DNA of 64,000 bases from Siphonodentalium dalli. Lineage: Eukaryota; Mollusca; Scaphopoda; Gadilida; Siphonodentaliidae. Positions 32,290 to 41,614 of this stretch are shown here, in pieces. Under the pieces are notes generated by a model. That model saw nothing but the letters and a program-made list of their open reading frames with translations, was not told where the DNA came from and did not search any database. Position 1 is the stretch's first letter. Each line of letters begins with the position of its first letter. The translations under genes and the position numbers were made by a program. Location: NCBI GenBank assembly GCA_032622095.1, contig CP136063.1, positions 33,734,987 to 33,798,986 of the forward strand, in the 5' to 3' direction.

Positions 32290-34184
32290 CTACATCTGAT
32301 TTACAATACTTATGAATTTCTTTTTAATATCCTCACCCCTAGCTTCGTACCATTTCAGAAATGAATCTCTATTTTCCTCAGACATGATTTCAGGTTGATA
32401 GTATTTTTTGTCTAGATATGGTCCTATGTAATTCTGAAAGTCCTGTGTATTTGCCCAATGTGGAAAATAACCTTTAGCCATTTCTTCAAGTTGGAATGTT
32501 TTTGGAAATTTAGATAATGCCATTGGGATGAAACTCAATGAATCGATTACTTTAACACCATTGTATTGTAAACTAAGTATTTTGTTGCCATTCATAATAA
32601 CATTAGGTTTTGAATTTCCATTTTTCACCAAGTAATGTTAGAGGAACTGACTATCGTAACCTCTTGCATTGTGAGCAATACATGTTGTACCTTTGTGATC
32701 GTTGGTGTAAAACAACCATTTGCAAAATCTTTCCAATACACTCTCACCTTTAAAAATATATTCTCTGTTTGACAATACAGAATCACATGAAATGCATATT
32801 TCATCAATGGGTTTACATATACAATTTTCACAAGCAGTTTGTGCAACACAAAAATTGGGTATATGAACACCAGTATCTTGTTGACAATAAAAAAAATAAT
32901 ATGAATGGTACCTTTACTTCTTTCTGTGTTTTTTTCTTTTCGTACTGTTGAATATGACATCTGTGGTATGATGGAACGATTTCCTGACAGTATTTACACT
33001 TCTTTGTTCCCGAACAGATATGTCTTTTCTCCTTTCGTGTGACGATATCATTCCCACATTTCTGGCATTTCTGTATCATATCACAAATAATTTTGTCTTG
33101 TTTTGGTAATTTTTTCAAATGATTGTCAAGACATCGTTTACTTCTGAAAGTCCTCTTACATTTGATGCAGTGTATCCATCGCTCAAAGGGACATTTCTGA
33201 TCCTCGAAACACATACACTTGTATGGACATAAATGATCACCTCTGTTGTTCGAACTGACATCACAGTGTTCACAGTAATAACAACATCCAAGGAATCCTG
33301 TGACAGTGGTGATCACATCGTAGTGGTTGTCATTGAAATATAGATGGACAACTTTACTTTCTCTCCCAACTGGTGGTGGTTGAAAAAGAAAGTCTTCGTC
33401 AGCAAATTGATTATGTATTTTTATAACATACTCAGGATATAGTTGTTCCTGAATAATTTTGTATTCCTCAACCCCGCAACTGGTGTCGTGTGATAACCCC
33501 ACTTTATCCAACAATGACTTTGCAGCTTCCCGTTGTGAAGCTCTTGCTGGTCTCGTAATCCGTTTCCATTGTTGCTTCCATTCAGTTGTATCTTTTTTGT
33601 CAACATTACACATACCAACAACGACAGCCCTCGCAAAACACATGTTATCTTCTGCGTTCTGAATCAGAAGAATACTTTTATTTACTGTTTTCATTTGATT
33701 TTTGTTCACCTAATGCTCCATAATGTAAGGTATGTCTTGCGGTCCCTGTAGGCATATGGGTGACAGTGATGTCAAATGTCATCTGTCCGTCATGCATTTT
33801 GAATATTTTGTTCGATTGTGCAACTTTTTCTATGTTGTCAAGCAAAAATTCACCGTCAGATCTTTTGCTTCAGTGAACGGGACGTGAATCCCTAGATCTA
33901 GCCCTGGATGAAAGATGGAAATTCTCATTTGATCTTTTAGTCCTGCATCACACTCATCTATCAAACTGTTCACCAGATCTTTGAAAATTCTGTGAACAGT
34001 TTGAAATGGTTGATACAATTCTTGAAATGTGACGTTGAATTTCTTTGATGCTGTTTTAAATTTCCTCGAGTATTTATCGGTCAGATTTTTTTATAGTATA
34101 ATATTTACAGTCATCATCCAGTCGCACTCTCTTTCTATTATCTCGTTCGCTTTCGCTATCTGAATATGGCACAAGGTGCTTCAT
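32290..34184 (-). pseudogene. DNA polymerase B N-terminal half, duplicate
   Basis: Includes the N-terminal start (34184), MYQPFQTVHRIFKDLVNSL (33830-34018), a 293-codon open Cys/His-rich region (32828-33709) and the exonuclease-side piece (32290-32631). It ends without the polymerase catalytic motifs because the duplication covers only the 5' part of the gene. Several frames are broken. It is a truncated duplicate, not a second polymerase. Confidence 0.88.
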
Positions 34185-34188
34185 CGTG

Positions 34189-34301
34189 AAATGACGACGT
34201 GATGAAAATTCGCGTCGCTTTTATGCTCTGACACGGACATGCGCAGTCATCGTCCGAGTCACAGCATAAAAGCGACGTGAATTTTCATCACGTCGTCATT
34301 C
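34189..34301. promoter_or_regulatory. Divergent promoter palindrome, copy 2
   Basis: Same inverted arms as at 31486-31598 (34189-34232 and 34258-34301), including both TATA-like GCATAAAAGCG boxes. Small differences occur only in the spacer. Confidence 0.7.
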
Positions 34302-34326
34302 CACTGACGATTGAATAACGCACCGA

Positions 34327-34890
34327 ACGCTCACAATGGATCCAAGATTACAGAGTAACAACCTACAACATTTACGAAAGATTGCATTAGAAGTTTTAAA
34401 GAATACGAAGTTGATACCACCATACGGTAACTGCTTTAGATGCAACTCGAGTTCACATTGGGCTTTTTAATGTGATGGCACTAAGAAAAAGAAGATTGGT
34501 CAGATGAAAAAATCATCATTGACACTGAGTGAATCTACTCCTGGGAAGTCTACTTGGACGCACACATCAGACAACGATGATCTCACACCATATGATGTTA
34601 TGAACATTGATCAAACTGAGACATTAACTAATGAGATAGCGGATATGAAAGCTGAAAGTGGGGAACAATGGAACTCAACCGCGATGTCAATTAACGAGAT
34701 CGCGGATGTGAAAACTGAGAGTGGTGAATTATACGCCTCAACCGAGGTATCAAATGATGAAATCACTATTCTAAACACGGAGGATTCGCAGATGGAAGTG
34801 ATAAATGCTGTAGCCAAAAGCGCTAACGATACTGAAATTAAGCAGATCACTTTGCCTATCAGAAAGAGAAAAAGACGTTTATCGCGATAA
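34327..34890 (+). pseudogene. CCHC zinc-knuckle protein, duplicate with nonsense codon
   Basis: Same gene as 31624-32187. A C-to-T change makes TAA inside the knuckle (gctttttaatgtg against gcttttcaatgtg), just before its last Cys. A downstream Met allows a 128-codon open frame (34504-34890) without the knuckle but with the acidic blocks and basic tail. Confidence 0.85.
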
Positions 34891-34993
34891 TCTTCCAAGA
34901 AAGTTGAAAATAGTGAATAGAATATTATTGATTTTATTTATTTGTTACGTTTTTTTTAGCAATTTCAGAGCATATCTTTTGAAAAATTTGGGT

Positions 34994-35009
34994 GGCCCTG
35001 AAAAGGGCC
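34994..35009 (-). terminator. Histone-type mRNA 3' stem-loop 2
   Basis: The minus strand reads GGCCCTTTTCAGGGCC then ACCCAAA, beginning 20 nt after the stop at 35029. About 12 nt further, CAAAAGATATG (34971-34981) resembles the purine-rich histone downstream element that pairs with U7 snRNA. The following gctctgaaattgc is shared with stem-loop 3. Confidence 0.82.
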
Positions 35010-35028
35010 GTTTAAATTGTTTGCCGAG

Positions 35029-35388
35029 TCAATAAAATTCAGACAAATCAGGATAAAGTCCACCCTTGTTGTATGTGGGTCTCCAGTATGGATCCTGCAC
35101 GTATTTCGCTGCCTCAGTGGTAATCCATCTTGGCAGCGGTCTTGGAGGATTATATTCAGACAAATCTGGATATAATGCCCCCTCCTTATACGTGGGGTTC
35201 CACTCTGGAGTTTCCACATACACCTTGGGAGGACTGGGTCTCCGTCTTTGCAGGAATTATTTAACTCCAGTTCTAATGGCTATCTTATGTCTCTCCGAAT
35301 CTCTAACATTCTTCTGCCAACTTGAATGCTTTAATCGAGCATCGGCAGAGAATTTTAGCAAACTTTTCTCTTTTAGTTTAGAGAACAT
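35029..35388 (-). pseudogene. Polinton-end gene with duplicated YPDLSE motif, one stop
   Basis: ATG at 35388 opens FSKLKEKSLLKFSADARL. One in-frame TAA follows after about 43 codons (near 35257), and then the same frame continues to 35029. The C-terminal part has two similar blocks (EWNPTYKEGALYPDLSEY and YWRPTYNKGGLYPDLSEF), an internal duplication. Family unknown; the basic N terminus and tyrosine/proline-rich repeats suggest a structural or DNA-associated protein. It has the shared upstream block (35431-35508) and the histone-type stem-loop right after its stop, so the cassette is complete apart from the nonsense codon. Confidence 0.6.
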
Positions 35389-35430
35389 TTTGAAGATAAA
35401 AAAAACGATACACTGCGCTCCATATTATAT

Positions 35431-35508
35431 GAAACGCGCGGACGCCGCTGACGACGTCAATGCATATTTCACAAAATTATCCCGAACGTCAAATCAGATG
35501 TGTTTCTA
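35431..35508 (-). promoter_or_regulatory. Shared upstream block P2
   Basis: Contains gaaacgcgcggacgccgctg, acgacgtcaatgcatatttc, cccgaacgtcaaatcagatg and tgtttct, matching P1, P3 and P4 in order. Confidence 0.65.
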
Positions 35509-35559
35509 TTTTTCCTGAATACCTCGAACGATGTGGGGTGTGTCAGTAACAGGTCTCAG

Positions 35560-35638
35560 AACCTGGGCTGTCACTCTGACCCATTGGTCAGAGTGGCAGT
35601 CAGTGAGGGGGTGGGCCAGAGTGACAGGTCCCAGGTTA
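35560..35638. repeat. GC-rich palindromic module outside second terminal repeat
   Basis: aacctggg and ctgtcactctg are answered by cagagtgacag and cccaggtt. An inner cactctgacccattggtcag hairpin lies between them. It resembles the module at 18977-19092 in vocabulary and in position relative to the terminal repeat. Confidence 0.7.
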
Positions 35639-35652
35639 GGATTCATCGGTCC

Positions 35653-36117
35653 AGAGGTTGTGTTACATTATAAAGAGTAAGGTGAGCGCTTCGAAGGGGT
35701 TTTTTTTTGACAGAAAAGAGCACAATATACCAATGTATCGATTTTTTCTCGGTGGTAAGCGAAGGGCGCTCCCATTCGCTGTACACATTGAACTTAGAAT
35801 AATACGAGAAAAAATAGATGTGTTGGTAAATTGTGCTACTTTACCAGTGCATTTTTTAATTAAAGCGAAAGTCTTCGAATAAATTCGAAGACGCTAGCGT
35901 TGTAAAATGCACTTGCAGAAGTTACCTTTCAGTGAAATATGTTATGAGATAATGGTAAAATGGTACAGATAAAATTATCCCCAGTCAAATCGGTGTTTTA
36001 TTCATAGAAATATGATGTTTTTGACAAAAAAGTAAAACACATCTGATTTGACGTTCGGAGAAATTTGGTAGAAAAACGCATGACGTCGTCGGTGACGTCC
36101 GCGCGTTTTCAAAAAAA
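35653..36117 (+). repeat. Mini-element left terminal repeat
   Basis: Matches 19091-19362 in the same orientation in its outer half and 37399-37805 in reverse along nearly its whole length. Contains AGAGTAAGGTGAGCGCTTCG (from 35674) and the GTCTTCGAAT/ATTCGAAGAC hairpin (35871-35892). Confidence 0.85.
36036..36112 (+). promoter_or_regulatory. Shared upstream block P3
   Basis: Plus-strand version in reverse order: aaacacatctgatttgacgt, tcggagaaatttggt, catgacgtcgtcggtgacgt, ccgcgcgttttc. It ends about 40 bp before the ATG at 36154. Confidence 0.65.
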
Positions 36118-36153
36118 ACAAACAGATATCACCATTCTTCATTCATACCGAAA

Positions 36154-36580
36154 TGGATTACCGAGATCTGTATCGGAGCTATTTGGAGGATGGGATGCTG
36201 GTGAGAGGTGTGTTTGGGGATGAAGCACAGATGATATGGAAGTTTTGAGTTTAGCAGAAACGGGGACGGAAGATAATTGTTTTGATATCTACAGGTACAC
36301 CGTTATGTTGATGACGGAAAACAGAGATCGGGTGTTTGGACTGCCACCACGGTGATTCCGACACACAAGATTGCTGGGGACATCAAGATTGATGGTGCGA
36401 CTTGCGGCTACATCACTGCAGCGGTCTATCATAATCTTCTCAGGGCATAGAGTTTACGAATTCTTGCCGCTCTGGTGGATACCGACAGGCCAGCCATGCA
36501 ATTGTGCCATTTGGTTGCGACGTTCCCAAGACAACTTTCAGCTGCATTCAAACCCAAACACATCGTGCGGTTTCTTTTGA
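36154..36580 (+). pseudogene. Mini-element plus-strand gene, degenerate
   Basis: ATG at 36154 opens DYRDLYRSYLEDGMLVRGVF, which stops after about 32 codons (TGA near 36248). Further coding-like pieces (ENRDRVFGLPP, GDIKIDGATCGYITAAVYHN, VATFPRQLSAAFKPKHIV) sit in changing frames up to about 36580, so the gene has several frameshifts. Family unknown. Its 3' end is followed by stem-loop 3. Confidence 0.5.
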
Positions 36581-36593
36581 AACCACCCAAAAC

Positions 36594-36609
36594 TGCCCTT
36601 TTCAGGGCC
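36594..36609 (+). terminator. Histone-type mRNA 3' stem-loop 3
   Basis: The plus strand reads TGCCCTTTTCAGGGCC. This matches the other three except that the first stem pair is lost (T opposite C). Downstream aaaaatacgctctgaaattg is shared with loops 2 and 4. Confidence 0.75.
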
Positions 36610-36851
36610 TCACAAATTTTTTTAAAAATACGCTCTGAAATTGCTACTGTACGATTTGTTCATTCTTCCTGGAGAGAATGTTCACATAATTTCTCCAAAA
36701 CAAAATCATTCATCATGAACTTGGAGAGAATGTTCACATAATTTATCAAAGAATATTTCCCTAACAATAAAAAATCCACTACCACCCTTCATATCTATAA
36801 TACGATCATCATATAGCATAATACAGAGCGTATCTTTCGTGAATTTTAAGT

Positions 36852-36867
36852 GGCCCTGAAAAGGGCC
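36852..36867 (-). terminator. Histone-type mRNA 3' stem-loop 4
   Basis: The minus strand reads GGCCCTTTTCAGGGCC then ACTTAAAA, starting 20 nt after the stop at 36887. ACGAAAGATA (36831-36840), 11 nt after the loop, is close to the histone downstream element CAAGAAAGA. Confidence 0.83.
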
Positions 36868-36886
36868 GTTTAAAATAATATAAAAA

Positions 36887-37336
36887 TCATTTCTTTTGTT
36901 TCTTCCTCACTGTTAAATCTTTCCCGAGTGATCCAAATGTTGATCGTTTCGTGTGTTCTTTCTGGAAACCATGTACCTCAATTGGTATGTCAATCGTGTG
37001 AGGTTTCAAGTTGATTGTACATTCAACCGGTTTCTGTGTTAATTGCTTTCGTAAATCGTTCATTTCCTGACAAATATTCCGTAACAATTTTGTCTGTTCT
37101 TCCCACTGTGAACTGTTGATAACTTGGTATATAACAGGTTGAGTCATTTGTTGTGTTTTCACCGGCGGTGTATACACTGTTTGTTGATCCGTTCGCAGAT
37201 ACACCATTGGTACCTGTTGCTGTTCTACCCGCGGCGTCACATTTCCTGCATACAGTGGAGTCGACATTTGCGTTGTTGCAGGAACATGATCGTACTGTAC
37301 ATCAATAGTCTTGAGAAATTCCGTTACTGGATCCAT
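36887..37336 (-). CDS. Q-rich mini-element protein with coiled coil, 149 aa
   Basis: Intact ORF. The N-terminal half is Gln/Thr/Pro-rich (YDHVPATTQMSTPLYAGNVT, VEQQQVPMVY). A short coiled-coil candidate follows at about residues 79-100 (QWEEQTKLLRNICQEMNDLR), then a basic tail (DLTVRKKQKK) that could be a nuclear localisation signal. No known family. The shared upstream block P4 (37411-37485) and stem-loop 4 bracket it. It is the only fully intact gene of the mini-element, and of the four cassettes only this gene and the one at 19427-19852 have undamaged reading frames. Confidence 0.65.
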   Translation of the reverse strand: MDPVTEFLKTIDVQYDHVPATTQMSTPLYAGNVTPRVEQQQVPMVYLRTDQQTVYTPPVKTQQMTQPVIYQVINSSQWEEQTKLLRNICQEMNDLRKQLTQKPVECTINLKPHTIDIPIEVHGFQKEHTKRSTFGSLGKDLTVRKKQKK

Positions 37337-37398
37337 GTTTCAAAATAACGCTAACGTCACAATTTACGCATCTAATAACGTTAACATTTTTCGAGGAT

Positions 37399-37805
37399 CA
37401 AGTATATGGGATGCGCGGGCCTCGTTGACAACGTCATGCGTATTTCACCAAATTTCTCCGAACGTCAACGCAGATGTGTTTCTTTTTTTGTCAAAAACAT
37501 ATTTCTATGAATAAAACACCGATTTGACTCGGGAAAATTTCATCTGTACCATTTTACCATTATCTCATAACATATTTCACTGAAAGGTAACTTCTGCAAG
37601 TGCATTTTACAATGCTAGCGTCTTCGAATTTATTCGAAGACTTTCGCTTTTGTTAAAAAATGCACTGGTAAAGTAGCACAATTTACCAACACATCTATTT
37701 TTTCTCGTATTATTCTAAGTTCAATGTGTACAGCGAATGGGAGCGCCCTTCGCTTACCACACTGGCATTAGAATCCGAGAAAAAATCGATGTATTGGTAA
37801 ATTGT
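37399..37805 (-). repeat. Mini-element right terminal repeat (outer end truncated)
   Basis: Reverse complement of 35700-36117 with few changes, including hairpin 37620-37641. Beyond 37805 the similarity stops, so the AGAGTAAGG terminus is missing. Confidence 0.85.
37411..37485 (-). promoter_or_regulatory. Shared upstream block P4
   Basis: Contains gatgcgcgggcctcgttgac, aacgtcatgcgtatttcacc, aaatttctccgaacgtcaac and gcagatgtgtttc. It starts about 75 bp upstream of the ATG at 37336. Confidence 0.65.
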
Positions 37806-40349
37806 AAATATCTGGAAACATGGACAAAGCATCCGATTTGAACGTGTTGTTAGCACCGATTCAGCACTGTTAAAATATTATGGTCGGAATCAACAACGGC
37901 ATATTGATGTTCAAATATGTTGTCACCTCCCAACAATTGTGCTATTTGTTGTGTTTACAACAGTTAATTTTAGCCATGGGGTAATTTCATAGATATTCTA
38001 TATCATTGTTGTATTTAAAAGCAAAAATTAAATAATGCTTAAATTGACGTCAAATGTAAATGTTTTCTTACACACGAATCAACATAATACAACTAAATTC
38101 AAAATGTGCACCTGCCCATGACTCAGCTAAAAATAATGTGATATATAGTTAGAACCAATCATGGTGTTATTAGAGCCGAGTCTGAAACAGTATGGAATCT
38201 GACGAGGTTTGCCGAACGGTGCTTGACAGTGAGTGTGAGTGGGACTGAATATTTTGTGCAAACTTGAAAGCATATATATTAATTAGTTGATAATAGATAA
38301 TTCATAAATACCTGTGAAAAATTCAACCAGATTCCTCAAGCCTTGATATTCCAACCACCATGACTAATCCGTGGTCGTCCATTGTACAGACGTCATAAAC
38401 GAGTCGAAATTGTTTGCATGCAATGATTTGTAGACCAGAATATTGTTGTTTTTAATAGATTCTTCAAAAATGGCGTGCAGTCAGCAAACAAAATAGATGT
38501 TCCACATTAACATTTTGGATTTTAATACAGAATCTGGAATTATGTAAAAGCACAGACTGTCGACATGTTATCTGTAGAATCGTAGCTCATATATATCAAG
38601 ACTAAACACGCTGAATGAATATTCTAGCTTCACAGACGACCATGATGATGCAAATGCGTGTGTATAGTAGTGATTACCAGTCAACATAGAACTTGACCGA
38701 GATAATGTTAATTTAAATTAATATGATGATATCTATTATTATGTAGATTTTAATTTTGATTACTTATTATATACTAGAGGTTCCAATTTCATCACGTTCA
38801 CATACATGCAAAAGTTATTACATTGTGACAATCGTATACTAGAACAGTACTAGTAGGGGATATCATTGTGAAAAGAACCACTAAATTTGTTATTTTGTAT
38901 TAAACTGCCGGTATGGGCCTAATTCAATGGTCAACAATTGGGATTTGTTCAACTACATGCATATTTTATATCTATAGCTGCTCTATATATAGTTAATTAT
39001 GATGATGAAGATGATGATATGGTGGTGACGATGGTGAAGTGAGTTTATAGATGACAACAAAAGGATTCCAATGTACTTTTATATTGCCAAGCTAAATTAT
39101 ACATGTCTATGCTCACCCTTATGGCATATCTGACGTCAATGAATCACGAAAATTATTTCATTGTGGCAATAGTTGCGATTGGATCTGGACACTATATATT
39201 TGAGTCAGTCATATGACAACAAAGGGTGAGTTAATGAACCCCCAGCACACAAGTCCCTCACATAAAAGTCATATCTCTAACTATATATATGACTATAAGT
39301 CTAAAATAACCAGGAACCCTCAAAGTAAACTGTTAGAAATGTAAAGTTTTTGACGAAATGCGAATGATATTTACGAGAATGTCAAGACTCGGGATTTTTT
39401 TCTGAGATGCTGGTGGAGCTGGGATATTCCAAATTCGAAGTTGGACACACCTTCCCACGTTGTGGAGAAGAAACATAAAACTGATCGTTTTAATTTAAAA
39501 CAATCTCATATAAATAGCATATAACTGCTTGAAATCTAGCGTCAGCCGTCAAAGCCACATCGCCTATTTAACGATCGACATGAGGGTTTTTTGATCAATT
39601 CCAAGTCACCTCGCCTTATCGCTGCATGGCATGAGGATCTTTCGAGAGCTGTGTATTTAATATGAGATTGAGACACAAAAGTACTTTGAATCATCAGATC
39701 ATGCAACTTGAAAGATCAAGGGACCCCAATTTGTTCCTAAAAGATTTTACCAATGCAATGTTCATTAAATATTGTAGATTTGCATGGCTGAATCAAGCTA
39801 TTACTAATAGTAAAAATTAATTGTTCTGAACACAACATGAGCACAACAAATCTGGAAAAACAATTGCCATACAGCTTGTACATGTGACTTGTGAGCAAGT
39901 CACCCAATTACGATGCACATTTATTGATTCAAATTTAGTTCTGGGTATTCATCTCTGAACAGACTGATGTTAAACAACTAATACTGATGCCATACGTCAG
40001 TTGTCACATTGTGTAATATAATAATTATTTTGTCGGCGAACACGACGATGGTGATGATGATGATGACTGATGTCAGATGATGAAGGATAATGATGATAAA
40101 AAACAACTCTTTAAATTCATGAAATCCCAGCCAAGTTGAAGGTCAATGAGGACTCCAGAGGAGTGCTTTAAAAAGTGGGAATATTACCGAATTCTTTGAG
40201 CAACTATTACGGAAATTACGATGTTCTGTTTAGTTACTTATATTTTCATCAAATTGTTATTATGTGATCACTCAGATCCAAGAGACACTACCCCCACCAG
40301 TGACTGCCCTGCCACTACTGCATTGATTGTTTATGCACTACAGAGAAAA
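37806..40349. other. AT-rich DNA without recognised gene
   Basis: Only short ORFs. Simple GAT/GATGAT runs occur near 38995-39040 and 40045-40100. No element ends were recognised. Confidence 0.5.
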
Positions 40350-40930
40350 CACTCTTATCACATGGAATATTTAAACGACAACACATGAGTGGGGTATGAT
40401 CTCAGCTTTAATGTAACATTATAAGCTTGTCCTGCAGATAGCCCATACGCATGGAAAACCAATTCAGCAGAGCCTTCGCTCTGACGAGAAGCCGAAGCAG
40501 AGAACGCTGAAGAAATACTGCTGTACAGCGCAGGCATGAGCATGGCCCGACGAGCTAAGGTACGATTCGGAGCCGGCGCCCAAGAATTGCTATGAGGCGC
40601 CCTAAGCAATAAGCACACACGGCCACCAGGGAGAAGCCCAACGAGTGCGACGCAGGAATGGCAGTAGAGACCACTGGACAGCCCAACTCCCTATGGCTAA
40701 GCACCGGCCTGGAATATTACACTCAGGCTACAGATCGAGAGCACTCTCAAATAAGCATAAGATGACTGCGCAGTCATAAACATACTAAGCTACTATTGAT
40801 AAGCCACCCATCAAAGTTACCAGACAGGTTATAACGCTATGGCGACACTACCACTATCTGCAGGACCGCCATAGAGTGCGCAGCACTCCCCCAAACAGGA
40901 GCTACATGCCCAATTACATCAATGAAACAG
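40350..40930 (-). other. Probable 3' non-coding end of the Ngaro element
   Basis: GC-rich sequence downstream of the hydrolase ORF. It has an 86-codon open frame (40358-40618) of doubtful meaning. It probably holds part of the split repeats. Confidence 0.4.
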
Positions 40931-41614
40931 TTAAACCACCGGGAAAACCATAGTGCCAGATGCCAGGAAGGTCTCCAGGGCGCCCTGGAGACTATTCAGA
41001 TAGATATCGTTGCCGACGGGGGAGAGATGGATCCCATCTGAGCGAAACATGCCCTTATCAGAAGCACAAATGTCTGGGTGCTTGATGCCACGACCCCCGT
41101 GATGTAAGACGAAGCCCAACATGCGTTGGTTAAAGTCCCGGCGCTGGCGAGCACCAATACTCGGGCGATGGGCGTTGTGCCAATAGCGGCGCGGGAACAC
41201 CTGTGACCAAATAAGGGTGCAGGCAGGCAAAGTTTCTTGCACATATGAAAGTTCCCGCTTAACATTGGCACGCAAGTCACGGTGCCCACCGGCGGTGATG
41301 TCGTTAGAGCCAAGCTGGATGATGATGTGGGTAGGATGCCGAGACTGCGGACAAGCGGCGAGCTCCCGGTCGAACGTGGCGTGGAAATCGCCCCAGAGCA
41401 TCCCACGAGTGCCGATCCATCGAACAGAAGCGCCGCGGCTGGACAGCTGGAGATGTTGGCCAACAGGACGCCGCACATCACGCTGGTGAGCCCAGTAGAC
41501 GTGGGACGAACACAAGACCCAGATAATGGCTACTGAAACGAGACTAAGCAGATGTTGAGTGGATGTATCGACGACAAACATCAGACCACCAACGACCCCG
41601 GTGTTGGATGGCAT
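40931..41614 (-). CDS. SGNH-type hydrolase of the Ngaro element
   Basis: The open frame extends to 41917, but recognisable sequence begins near the Met at 41614 or 41581, overlapping the recombinase end (41544). Block I is degenerate (WVLCSSHVYW, Ser present, GDS altered). Block III is clear (IIQLGSNDI, about 85-93 residues in). Block V carries the Asp/His pair (SDGIHLSPVGNDIYL). SGNH enzymes are esterases or lipases. In Ngaro elements this ORF follows the recombinase and its role is unknown. The overlap with the recombinase frame is typical of the compact layout. Confidence 0.8.
   Translation of the reverse strand: MPSNTGVVGGLMFVVDTSTQHLLSLVSVAIIWVLCSSHVYWAHQRDVRRPVGQHLQLSSRGASVRWIGTRGMLWGDFHATFDRELAACPQSRHPTHIIIQLGSNDITAGGHRDLRANVKRELSYVQETLPACTLIWSQVFPRRYWHNAHRPSIGARQRRDFNQRMLGFVLHHGGRGIKHPDICASDKGMFRSDGIHLSPVGNDIYLNSLQGALETFLASGTMVFPVV

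Larger units (their letters stand above)
32228..34924. repeat. Tandem duplication unit, copy 2
   Basis: Second copy of 29508-32227, at high identity but with independent lesions. The copy-1 stop near 30900 is absent here (tttttttgtcaac against ttatttgtcaac). The CCHC gene here has a CAA-to-TAA change. Short indels occur near 32330 and 33850. Confidence 0.9.
18977..35530 (-). mobile_element. Polinton/Maverick (adintovirus-like) element, decayed
   Basis: The hallmark set is present: adenain-like protease, double jelly-roll major capsid protein, core protein, penton-like protein, retrovirus-type integrase with chromodomain, packaging ATPase and DNA polymerase B. The left terminal repeat is 19091-19362. 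The expected matching inverted right repeat is not found intact at 35530. The next terminal repeat (35653 onward) has the same orientation, so the right end was lost or replaced by the mini-element. Capsid, penton, ATPase and polymerase carry frameshifts or stops. The segment 29508-32227 is tandemly duplicated at 32228-34924. Confidence 0.93.
35653..37805. mobile_element. 2.15-kb Polinton-related mini-element
   Basis: Inverted terminal regions (35653-36117 and 37399-37805) enclose two convergent genes, each with a shared upstream block and a histone-type stem-loop: 36154-36580 (+) and 36887-37336 (-). No integrase, polymerase or capsid gene is inside. The right repeat lacks the outermost 40-50 bp (it stops at aatttaccaa), so the right end is truncated. 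It could be an internally deleted Polinton, a satellite of one, or the fused ends of two elements. Confidence 0.75.
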
